A DNA stretch of 9,121 bases from NCBI GenBank assembly GCA_046724665.1, contig JBKOWZ010000145.1, forward strand, positions 1-9,121. The letters are read 5' to 3'. Under the pieces are notes generated by a model, which saw nothing but the letters and a program-made list of their open reading frames with translations, ran no database searches and was not told the origin of the DNA. The position numbers were made by a program, and so were the translations under genes. Numbering within the stretch: the first letter of the stretch is position 1; each line of letters starts with the position of its first letter. Of this stretch, positions 1-5,237 are shown piece after piece. The stretch comes from Actinocrinis sp046724665 (GTDB lineage: Bacteria > Actinomycetota > Actinomycetes > Streptomycetales > Catenulisporaceae).

Positions 1-2
1 AT

Positions 3-848
3 GTGGGGGCGGATGCAGCACTAGGGGGTGACGCGCGAGCGGACGGGGATGGGGATGGGGATGGGGATGGGGATGGGGATGAGGGCGGGCGTGGGACGAA
101 CGAGGATCCGTCGGATCATGTAGATGTGGTGCCGGTGATTCGGCCGCGAGCGGAGTTCGCACCCGAATCGGTCGATGGCGGACCGTCAGATGTGATCATC
201 GGGTCTGCGCTTGAGGCGATGATGCAATTTCCGCCGATGCCTGCGGAGGCGCGCGAGACCGAGGCGGACACGGGTGCGGGCACGGGGTCGGAAGTCGAGG
301 CCTGTGCTTGTGACGGGGCGCCGTTGACGTCCGGGGCGATGGCGGCGTCAGAGGCGGCGCTGATGGACGTAACATCGGCTGCGGAAGCGATGGCGTCAGT
401 GGGGGCAGGAGGGGTGGGGACGCGGACAGGGACGGGGGCGGGGGCGGGGACGGCGGAAGTCTCTGCGGAGGCTTCGGTAGAGGCGGAGACGGGGGCGATG
501 GCGGGAGCGCAAGCTACGGCGAAGGCGAGGCAGAGGGCGGCTGCTGAGCGGACGGTTGCGTGGACGGCGTCGTCGATCGCGTGGGCACTGGTGCCGTTTG
601 TCAGCCTCGGGCTGCTGACCCCGGTGGCGATCGGATACGCCACGTACCGGCTACGGTCGCGCAGCCTAGCCATCGCTACCGCGTGCTACTCACTCGCAGT
701 GGTTGCATCGTTCGCGGTGTCGGCCGTTGTACCGGTGCGTACCGGGTCGCACAGCGTCGTCGGAGACCTGCTGACGACGTGCCTGGCTGCGTCATGGCTC
801 GGAGGGACTGCGCACGCATTCCTGATTCGGCGGCGAGTGTTCGAGTAG
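3..848 (+). CDS. Hypothetical membrane protein with low-complexity Asp-Gly/Ala-rich N-terminus (5' end may be outside window)
   Basis: I recognise no named family. The reading frame is open from the window edge. GTG at 3 is the first possible start seen, but translation may begin upstream, so the N-terminus is uncertain. Residues 1-181 are low in complexity: an Asp-Gly run at about 14-26, then a long acidic, Ala/Gly/Thr-rich stretch probably disordered. From about residue 184 the protein changes character, with a hydrophobic stretch with helix breakers at about 185-213 (containing WALVPFVSLGLLTPVAIGY), a basic RLRSRS loop at 216-221, a membrane helix at about 222-244, and a third hydrophobic segment at about 253-275 ending in RRR. 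This suggests a long N-terminal tail followed by two or three membrane segments, a layout common in actinobacterial hypothetical proteins. The membrane part is convincing as real protein. The first third is weaker because repetitive GC-rich DNA opens frames on both strands. No neighbour gives a functional clue. Confidence 0.6.
   Translation: MGADAALGGDARADGDGDGDGDGDGDEGGRGTNEDPSDHVDVVPVIRPRAEFAPESVDGGPSDVIIGSALEAMMQFPPMPAEARETEADTGAGTGSEVEACACDGAPLTSGAMAASEAALMDVTSAAEAMASVGAGGVGTRTGTGAGAGTAEVSAEASVEAETGAMAGAQATAKARQRAAAERTVAWTASSIAWALVPFVSLGLLTPVAIGYATYRLRSRSLAIATACYSLAVVASFAVSAVVPVRTGSHSVVGDLLTTCLAASWLGGTAHAFLIRRRVFE
45..80 (+). repeat. Six perfect tandem copies of the hexamer GGGGAT
   Basis: Six uninterrupted GGGGAT units lie in frame within the first gene and encode alternating Gly-Asp (residues 15-26). 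Because each unit is six bases, gain or loss of a unit changes protein length by two residues without shifting frame. The runs of four G separated by two bases also fit the G-quadruplex pattern on the + strand. Confidence 0.95.
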
Positions 849-1022
849 GCGGAAAGGCGAGGGCAGTTGGCTCGGCTCGGTGCGGCGTCTAGGGCGTAGT
901 GCATAGTGCGTAGGCCGATGGAGCTAGGGGCGGAGCTGTCTGTCGGGCGTAGGACGTGCGGGCAGGGCGGAGAGGGCTGCTGGCGGCTGGTCAATTGGGG
1001 CGCGTCGATCGGAGGGGCGCGG

Positions 1023-1766
1023 TCAGGTGACTGGGAACTCGGGCTGGATCGCCCGGAAGCGCGCCTCGACGCTCGCGTAGACCGTCTGCTGCTGCGGTTC
1101 GAGGTCGAGCGTCGGCGGTTCCGGCGCAGCGGCGGCGGCCATCCGGCCGCTGAACGCGACGCCTGCGGCATGCATGTGCGGCGCGGCGGGCGACGTGGTT
1201 AGGCCCGTGTCGGCGAGCTCGATCAGGCCAGTGACGCGGCTGCCGATCGCTTCGGCGTAGTCGCGGGCACGGGCGACCGCCTCGGCCACCGCTCGGTTGC
1301 GCGCCTCGCGGTAGACCGGCGACGCGCGGCGCAGGCGCCAGTACGGGCCCTCGACGATAGCGGTTTCGAGGTCCGCTACCCGCGCGATCAGTTCGCCGAG
1401 GATGGCGATGTCGGCGACGGTCACGCGGACCCGCACCGCGCCGGAGTACGAGCGGATCTTCTCGTCCTTGCCGCGGCGCAACTCGGGGGCGACCGACACG
1501 CCGGTGGACTCGACCCGGTCCACCGAGTCGCCGTACGAGCGCACCAGGTCGAGGACTTCGTCGTTGCGCTTCACCAGGCGTTCGAACGCCTCGCGGCGGT
1601 CGCGGGCGTGCGCGGTGATGATGACCGTCAGGTCGGCTACCTCGGGATCCACCAGCATCGTGGCCTCGCCCCGGACGCTGATGACGGCCGGCGCTGAGGA
1701 ACCAGGGGGCTGAGTGACGACGTCGGGCCGTCCCAGCTCCGACGGCTCGTAGGACGCTCGCTGCAT
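1023..1766 (-). CDS. SIMPL (DUF541) domain-containing protein, 247 aa
   Basis: This is a member of the SIMPL/DUF541 family (COG2968 type), whose biochemical role is poorly defined; some members are periplasmic or linked to stress. The domain begins at about residue 28 with the family's opening strand (VRGEATMLVDPEVADLTV, 31-48). A helix with a KRNDEVLDLVRSYG-like segment follows (66-79), then the central strand pair (YSGAVRVRVTV, 107-117), the long helix REARNRAVAEAVARARDYAEA (153-173) and the closing strand TVYASVEARFRA (228-239). The start is ATG at 1766, preceded by GGAG at a spacing of 8 bases (complement of 1775-1778). No signal peptide or membrane helix is seen: the N-terminus is polar and Pro-rich, so the protein is probably cytoplasmic, unlike many proteobacterial members. 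It stands alone; the genes on either side are on the other strand. Family assignment is confident, function unknown. Confidence 0.88.
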   Translation of the reverse strand: MQRASYEPSELGRPDVVTQPPGSSAPAVISVRGEATMLVDPEVADLTVIITAHARDRREAFERLVKRNDEVLDLVRSYGDSVDRVESTGVSVAPELRRGKDEKIRSYSGAVRVRVTVADIAILGELIARVADLETAIVEGPYWRLRRASPVYREARNRAVAEAVARARDYAEAIGSRVTGLIELADTGLTTSPAAPHMHAAGVAFSGRMAAAAAPEPPTLDLEPQQQTVYASVEARFRAIQPEFPVT

Positions 1767-2302
1767 CGCGACTGACTCCGTTCAGCATGATCAACGGCCC
1801 GAGGGCGCGCGTCCTCGGCCACACGTTCGACGCTACCCGTCAGCCATAGTCCGTCATACCCGGCGCAACCAGGCTGCGGCCAATCGTTTCTTAACCGAGA
1901 TGGTGTAGGTCGATCGGCGGGGTGAGAGTGCTAAGGCAATCGATGCGTAGGTCGGAGGTCGGACGGCTTTCGCAGCCGAGGCTGCGATCGCGGGTGCGGG
2001 GGTGGGGCGGGGATGGGTGCGACTGCGGGGGCGGCGGATGAATTGCGGCGCGGGAAGCGGAATTGGTCGCTTCGCAGAGTCGGAATGGGCATGGACCCGC
2101 CGATGTTGGCAGACTGGTAGGCATTGGTGCCATGCGACGGGTGACTGTACGGGTACCTCGGGTAAGCAACACTGGAGCTGTCGGGTCGCACGGACGCGGT
2201 AACCATGTACGCGGTAACCATGTACACAGCGCAACGACGGAGACGGTGTCGCGGAGACGGGGCGCCGAGCCCCGTCAGACGACAGATGGGACGGGACCGA
2301 CC
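1767..2302. other. Gene-free intergenic region between the divergent SIMPL and PAC2 genes
   Basis: About 540 bases separate the SIMPL start (reverse strand) from the PAC2 start (forward strand). Open frames cross it on both strands, but their products are Arg/Pro/Ser-rich with no recognisable domain and no good ribosome site, so I read it as non-coding. It should hold promoters for both genes. On the reverse strand a TAnnnT-type hexamer lies upstream of the SIMPL gene (complement of about 1810-1815), but nothing is strong enough to call. The one clear structure is the 15-bp tandem duplication at 2194-2223. No tRNA or other RNA gene was recognised. Confidence 0.6.
2194..2223. repeat. Perfect tandem duplication of a 15-bp unit (ACGCGGTAACCATGT x2)
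   Basis: Two exact copies of the 15-mer lie head to tail (2194-2208 and 2209-2223), followed by AC, which begins a third copy. They end 79 bases before the PAC2 start. The unit contains GGTAACC, close to a palindrome. It could be a recent slippage duplication or a pair of binding sites upstream of the PAC2 gene. The sequence alone cannot decide. Confidence 0.9.
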
Positions 2303-3289
2303 GTGAGCGAGCCACTCTATGAGCTGGATCAGGCGGGCCTGGCGGCGCTGACCGAGGCGCGCGCGGGCTCCGGCGGCGGCGGTGATCTCGTCCTGCTGTA
2401 CCACTACGAGGGCTTCATGGACGCCGGGCACGCCGCTGAGCAGGCCATGGAACACGTTCTGAGCGAGCGGTTCCGGATGCCCGCGGGCGACGGGGCTCAG
2501 GACGACGACGCGGACGGCAACGTGGTGGTGGTCCGGTTCGACGCGGACCGGCTGGTGGACTACCGGGCGCAGCGCCCGACCATGACTTTCGACACCGATC
2601 ACTGGTCCGAGTACCAGGAGCCGCGGCTCGACGTGCAGCTGGCCCGCGATGCCATCGGCACGCCGTTCCTGGTGATGTACGGCCCCGAGCCGGACACCGA
2701 GTGGGAGCGGTTCACCGCCGGGGTGATCGAGATGGTGGACAAGCTCGGCGTGACGCTCTCGGTGAACTTCAACGGCATCCCGTTCGCGGTGCCGCACACC
2801 CGCCCGACCACGCTGATCCCGCACGGCAATCGGCAGGACCTGCTGGCCGGGTACACGAAGTGGTTCGACCGGGCGCAGGTGCCGGGCTCGGCGATGGCGC
2901 TGGTCGAGTACCGGCTGAGCGAGCGCGGGCACGCGGTGCTCGGGCTGACGGCGCAGGTGCCGCACTACATCTCACGCTCGCCGTATCCGGCGGCGGCGGT
3001 GCGGATCCTGGAGGCGGTCACCGCGGCGACCGGCCTGGTGCTGCCGGTGCAGGAGCTGCACACGCAGGCGCAGCGGGTCGAGGCCGAGATCGAGGCGCAG
3101 GTCACCCAGGGTGACGACGACCTGCGCTCGATGATCCACAGCCTGGAGGTGCAGTACGACACGGTCGCCGGGAACACGCCGCGCACCAACCTGCTGGCCG
3201 ACCAGGCGGCGCAGATCCCCACCGCGGAGGAGCTGGCCCGGCAGTTCGAGCAGTTCCTGGCGGAGCAGGACCGCGATTCAGGGCACTGA
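2303..3289 (+). CDS. PAC2 (proteasome assembly chaperone-like) family protein, 328 aa
   Basis: PAC2-family proteins are widespread in actinobacteria, often as one or two copies, and are named after a eukaryotic proteasome assembly chaperone. The bacterial role is not settled. The family start is seen as LVLLYHYEGFMDAGHAAEQ (29-47), matching the 'G-F-x-D-A-G' signature. It is followed by a Rossmann-like core, with VPHTRPT at 163-169 and the conserved VPHYISRSPYPAAAVRIL at 219-236. A charged C-terminal helical region (about 253-325) ends in PTAEELARQFEQFL. The frame stays open upstream to 2063, but residues encoded before 2303 are Arg/Ser-rich and unlike the family. GTG at 2303 puts the family sequence (SEPLYELDQAGLAAL) at the N-terminus and gives a normal family length. 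The ribosome site is weak (GGGACGGGA at 2288-2296). The methyltransferase gene follows on the same strand after 119 bases. Confidence 0.88.
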   Translation: MSEPLYELDQAGLAALTEARAGSGGGGDLVLLYHYEGFMDAGHAAEQAMEHVLSERFRMPAGDGAQDDDADGNVVVVRFDADRLVDYRAQRPTMTFDTDHWSEYQEPRLDVQLARDAIGTPFLVMYGPEPDTEWERFTAGVIEMVDKLGVTLSVNFNGIPFAVPHTRPTTLIPHGNRQDLLAGYTKWFDRAQVPGSAMALVEYRLSERGHAVLGLTAQVPHYISRSPYPAAAVRILEAVTAATGLVLPVQELHTQAQRVEAEIEAQVTQGDDDLRSMIHSLEVQYDTVAGNTPRTNLLADQAAQIPTAEELARQFEQFLAEQDRDSGH

Positions 3290-3311
3290 GGGGCGCTGGC
3301 AGGGCGCTGAG
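3281..3311 (+). repeat. Three imperfect tandem GGGC(A/G)CTG(A/G) units over the PAC2 stop codon
   Basis: GGGCACTGAG (3281-3290), GGGCGCTGGCA (3291-3301) and GGGCGCTGAG (3302-3311) follow each other directly. The first contains the PAC2 stop TGA (3287-3289). The array is short and of unknown meaning, possibly a remnant of local duplication. Confidence 0.6.
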
Positions 3312-3372
3312 AAGAGTGCGGCGGGGATTGATCGGGCATTTGCGGCGAAAGGCGGGGAAACCCGGAAAGGTC

Positions 3373-3401
3373 TGGTCAACGGCGCTTTGTTCACCTAATG
3401 T
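3373..3401 (+). promoter_or_regulatory. Candidate promoter for a leaderless methyltransferase transcript
   Basis: TGGTCA (3373-3378) and TAATGT (3396-3401) are separated by 17 bases. The second hexamer fits the actinobacterial -10 pattern TAnnnT, and it ends 7 bases before the ATG at 3409. Transcription would therefore start at or next to the start codon. This agrees with the absence of a Shine-Dalgarno sequence there. The -35 match is partial (4 of 6 to TTGACA). Confidence 0.45.
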
Positions 3402-3408
3402 TCGTCGC

Positions 3409-4068
3409 ATGGCCGATCAGGACTGGCACGCGTGGCACGACCGTTACGACGAGCCGGACTCGCTGCTGTCCCGGCGGCTCGCGGTGGTGCAGGACCGGAT
3501 CACCCGGTTCCTTGACCACGCGCCGCCCGGCGAGATCAAGGCGCTGTCGATCTGCGCCGGCCAGGGCCGCGACCTGCTCGGCGCGCTGGAGCGGCACCCG
3601 CGCCGCGGCGACGTGAACGCGCTGCTGGTCGAGCTCGACCCGCGCAACACCTCCATCGCGCGCGCCCGCGCCAAGGAACTCGGGCTGCGCCGGATCCAGG
3701 TCGTCACCGGGGACGCCGCGCAGACCGACAACTACCTCTCGCACGCCCCCGCCGACCTGGTGCTGGCCTGCGGCGTGTTCGGCAACATCACGGCCACGGA
3801 CATCCAGCGCACCATCGCGCACTGCGAGGCGCTGTGCCGGCCCGGCGGCGCGGCGATCTGGACGCGCCACCGCCGCGAGCCCGACCTGGTGCCGCAGATC
3901 TGCGACTGGTTCGCGACGAGCGGCTTCACCCTCGAGTTCGTCACTGAGCCTGGCGACTTCGGGGTGGGCGTGCACCGGCGCACGGGCCCGCAGCGGCGCC
4001 TGGTGCCGGGCGCGACGATGTTCACATTCCTGCGCGGGCTGACGCTGGCCGAGCGTGGGTGCGGGTGA
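3409..4068 (+). CDS. Class I SAM-dependent methyltransferase, 219 aa
   Basis: This is a Rossmann-fold methyltransferase of unknown substrate. Motif I is LSICAGQGRDL (46-56), with the Gly-rich turn that binds S-adenosylmethionine. The acidic residue ending strand 2 is in LLVELD (72-77), followed by GDA (101-103) and the motif IV-like strand ADLVLACGVFGN (115-126). A late PGG turn (145-147) and a C-terminal strand pair (MFTFLRG, 204-210) complete the fold. The N-terminus (ADQDWHAWHDRYDEPDS) matches a set of short actinobacterial methyltransferases of no known role. ATG at 3409 is preferred over the longer open frame from 3316 because the family sequence starts here; the upstream 31 residues are basic and unconserved in look. 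There is no Shine-Dalgarno sequence before it. It converges with the FAH-family gene on the other strand, 55 bases away. Fold assignment is confident; substrate cannot be inferred. Confidence 0.88.
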   Translation: MADQDWHAWHDRYDEPDSLLSRRLAVVQDRITRFLDHAPPGEIKALSICAGQGRDLLGALERHPRRGDVNALLVELDPRNTSIARARAKELGLRRIQVVTGDAAQTDNYLSHAPADLVLACGVFGNITATDIQRTIAHCEALCRPGGAAIWTRHRREPDLVPQICDWFATSGFTLEFVTEPGDFGVGVHRRTGPQRRLVPGATMFTFLRGLTLAERGCG

Positions 4069-4087
4069 GGCGGTAGTCATCCGAGGT

Positions 4088-4128
4088 CCTGAGGCGGCCC
4101 CGCGCGGAACGCGGCGACTCGGCTCAGG
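4088..4128. terminator. Possible bidirectional hairpin between convergent genes
   Basis: CCTGAG (4088-4093) can pair with CTCAGG (4123-4128), and inside it CCGCG (4100-4104) can pair with CGCGG (4110-4114) around a 5-base loop. The structure lies between the methyltransferase stop and the hydrolase stop, which is part of the outer arm. There is no T-tract on either side, so termination activity is only inferred from position and pairing. Confidence 0.35.
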
Positions 4129-5014
4129 GCGCTGCGACGAAGACCTGGCGTTGCGAGCCGAGGCCGGTGATGCCGAGTTCGACGACGTCGCCGGGCTTGA
4201 GGTAGTCCTGCGGGCGGCCGGTGGCCAGGGCGACGCCGCCGGGGGTGCCGGTGTTGATCAGGTCGCCGGGTTCGAGAACCATGAACTGGCTGAGATAGCG
4301 TACGACCTCGCCGACGCCGAAGACCAGGTTCTTGGTGTTCGAGCTCTGTCTGCGCTGGCCGTTCACATCCAGCCACAGGTCCAGCGCGCCGGGGTCGGGG
4401 ACCTCGTCGGCGGTGACCAGGTACGGACCGCACGGGTTGAAGGTCTCGCAGCTCTTGCCCTTGTCCCACTGTCCACCGCGCTCGAGCTGGAATTCGCGCT
4501 CTGAGACGTCGTTGCAGACCACGTAGCCCGCGACGGCGTCGAGTCCTTCCTGCGCGCTCTCGAGGTAGCGGCACGTCCGGCCGATCACGACGCCGAGTTC
4601 GACCTCGTAGTCGGTCTTCTTGGAGCCGCGCGGGATGAACACGTCGTCGTGCGGGCCGGACAGGGTGTTCGGCGCCTTCATGAAGACCACCGGCTCGGCC
4701 GGGATCGCGGCGCCGGTCTCGGCGGCGTGGTCAGCGTAGTTGAGGCCGATGCAGACGATCTTGCCGGGGCGCGGGATAGGCGCGCCGATGCGGACGTCCG
4801 GAGGCAACGGCAGCGGTCCCGTCGCGGCTGAGGACGCGGCTGTCGCGGGGTCGGCACGGCCGGGCAGCGCGGCGCGCAGGCGGTCGATTCCGCCGCCGGC
4901 CAGGAAGTCGGGGGTGAAGTCCGGCGTCAGGCCGCTGACATCGAGGATCAGGCCGCCGTCCAGCGCGACATGGGGCCGCTCACGGCCCGGCTCGCCGATG
5001 CGCATCAGTTTCAT
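4124..5014 (-). CDS. Fumarylacetoacetate hydrolase family protein, probable 2,4-diketo-3-deoxy-L-fuconate hydrolase, 296 aa
   Basis: Enzymes of this FAH family are cytoplasmic and metal-dependent, and cleave or hydrate beta-diketo acids. In the oxidative fucose pathway the member splits 2,4-diketo-3-deoxy-L-fuconate to pyruvate and L-lactate. A short N-terminal domain (1-80) precedes the catalytic core: KIVCIGLNYADHAAE (85-99, with the His96/Glu99 pair), PVVFMKAPNTLSGP (108-121), and DYEVELGVVIG (135-145), whose Glu137 and Glu139 are the expected metal ligands. Asp169 in CNDVSERE is the third ligand. KGKSCETFNPCGPYLV (185-200) carries the expected active-site Lys187, and the family C-terminal signature GDLINTGTPGGV spans 250-261. 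ATG at 5014 gives the family N-terminus (MKLMRIG); Met4 is an alternative. No Shine-Dalgarno sequence is visible. It diverges from the dehydratase operon, sharing a 223-base control region. The substrate is inferred from this context; other FAH-type reactions, such as on L-rhamnose-derived diketo acids, remain possible. Confidence 0.88.
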   Translation of the reverse strand: MKLMRIGEPGRERPHVALDGGLILDVSGLTPDFTPDFLAGGGIDRLRAALPGRADPATAASSAATGPLPLPPDVRIGAPIPRPGKIVCIGLNYADHAAETGAAIPAEPVVFMKAPNTLSGPHDDVFIPRGSKKTDYEVELGVVIGRTCRYLESAQEGLDAVAGYVVCNDVSEREFQLERGGQWDKGKSCETFNPCGPYLVTADEVPDPGALDLWLDVNGQRRQSSNTKNLVFGVGEVVRYLSQFMVLEPGDLINTGTPGGVALATGRPQDYLKPGDVVELGITGLGSQRQVFVAAP

Positions 5015-5020
5015 GGCTGG

Positions 5021-5050
5021 ACTCTACGGCAGCGCAGGTCGTCGGTCGAA
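5021..5050 (-). promoter_or_regulatory. Candidate leaderless promoter for the FAH-family gene
   Basis: Read on the reverse strand, TAGAGT (5026 to 5021) fits TAnnnT and ends 6 bases before the ATG at 5014. TTCGAC lies 18 bases further upstream (5050 to 5045) as a poor -35 element. The spacing suits a transcript that starts at the start codon, and no Shine-Dalgarno sequence competes with that reading. The match is weak in itself. Confidence 0.3.
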
Positions 5051-5074
5051 CTGTCATCGGACCATTCTCGCGGC

Positions 5075-5094
5075 GTCTTGCAGAGTCTTGCAGT
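5075..5094. repeat. 10-bp direct repeat GTCTTGCAG(A/T) x2 in the divergent control region
   Basis: GTCTTGCAGA (5075-5084) is followed at once by GTCTTGCAGT (5085-5094), so the units sit one DNA helical turn apart on the same face. The pair lies between the two divergent promoters, upstream of the hydrolase gene. Tandem half-sites of this kind can bind a regulator, but no protein is assigned. Confidence 0.7.
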
Positions 5095-5144
5095 CGCGAA
5101 TCGGGCCATATCGGAGCGGCTGAGGCCGGTCGTGGGGTTGACGC

Positions 5145-5174
5145 TGGACAACAGGAAACAGCTGGGCGTATACA
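5145..5174 (+). promoter_or_regulatory. Candidate sigma-70-type promoter of the dehydratase operon
   Basis: TGGACA (5145-5150, 5 of 6 to TTGACA) and TATACA (5169-5174, 4 of 6 to TATAAT) are 18 bases apart. This would place transcription start near 5181 and give a leader of about 57 bases with a good ribosome site (AGGGG at 5224-5228). The -10 overlaps the palindrome GTATAC (5168-5173). It is the best promoter match seen in this control region. Confidence 0.5.
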
Positions 5175-5184
5175 TCGGATGACT

Positions 5185-5201
5185 ACTGATCGACGATCGG
5201 T
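5185..5201. promoter_or_regulatory. Near-perfect 17-bp palindrome, candidate operator
   Basis: The core GATCG-A-CGATC (5188-5198) is a perfect inverted repeat around one central base. It extends to 17 bp with a single mismatched pair (5187/5199). It lies just downstream of the predicted transcription start of the dehydratase operon, a classic place for a repressor. The GntR regulator at 8448-9119 is the obvious candidate ligand, but the site does not carry the GT...AC core usual for FadR-type operators, so the pairing is inference. Confidence 0.45.
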
Positions 5202-5237
5202 CTCCGTGCGCGGGGATCGCCGAAGGGGTATCGCCGC

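Noticed and set aside
116..673. Reverse-strand frame of 185 codons opposite the first gene
   Set aside because: It is Ala/Ser/Pro-rich low complexity that mirrors the repetitive DNA. The forward frame has a convincing membrane domain at its end.
991..1824. Second reverse frame (277 codons) overlapping the SIMPL gene
   Set aside because: Its product is Arg/Gly/Pro-rich and featureless; the other frame carries a recognisable SIMPL domain and a ribosome site.
2063..2302. N-terminal extension of the PAC2 protein from an ATG-like start at 2063
   Set aside because: The 80 extra residues are Arg/Thr/Ser-rich, cover the 15-bp tandem repeat and do not resemble the family, whose sequence begins at GTG 2303.
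1931..2965. Reverse-strand open frame of 344 codons across the intergenic region and the PAC2 gene
   Set aside because: The part opposite PAC2 is a shadow and the part in the gap is Arg/Pro-rich with no ribosome site or domain.
3316..3408. Upstream extension of the methyltransferase to 3316
   Set aside because: The family sequence begins at ATG 3409 and the -10-like hexamer lies inside the extension.
5138..5143. TTGACG as the -35 of the dehydratase operon
   Set aside because: It lies 25 bases before TATACA, too far for a normal promoter; TGGACA at 5145 has the right 18-base spacing.
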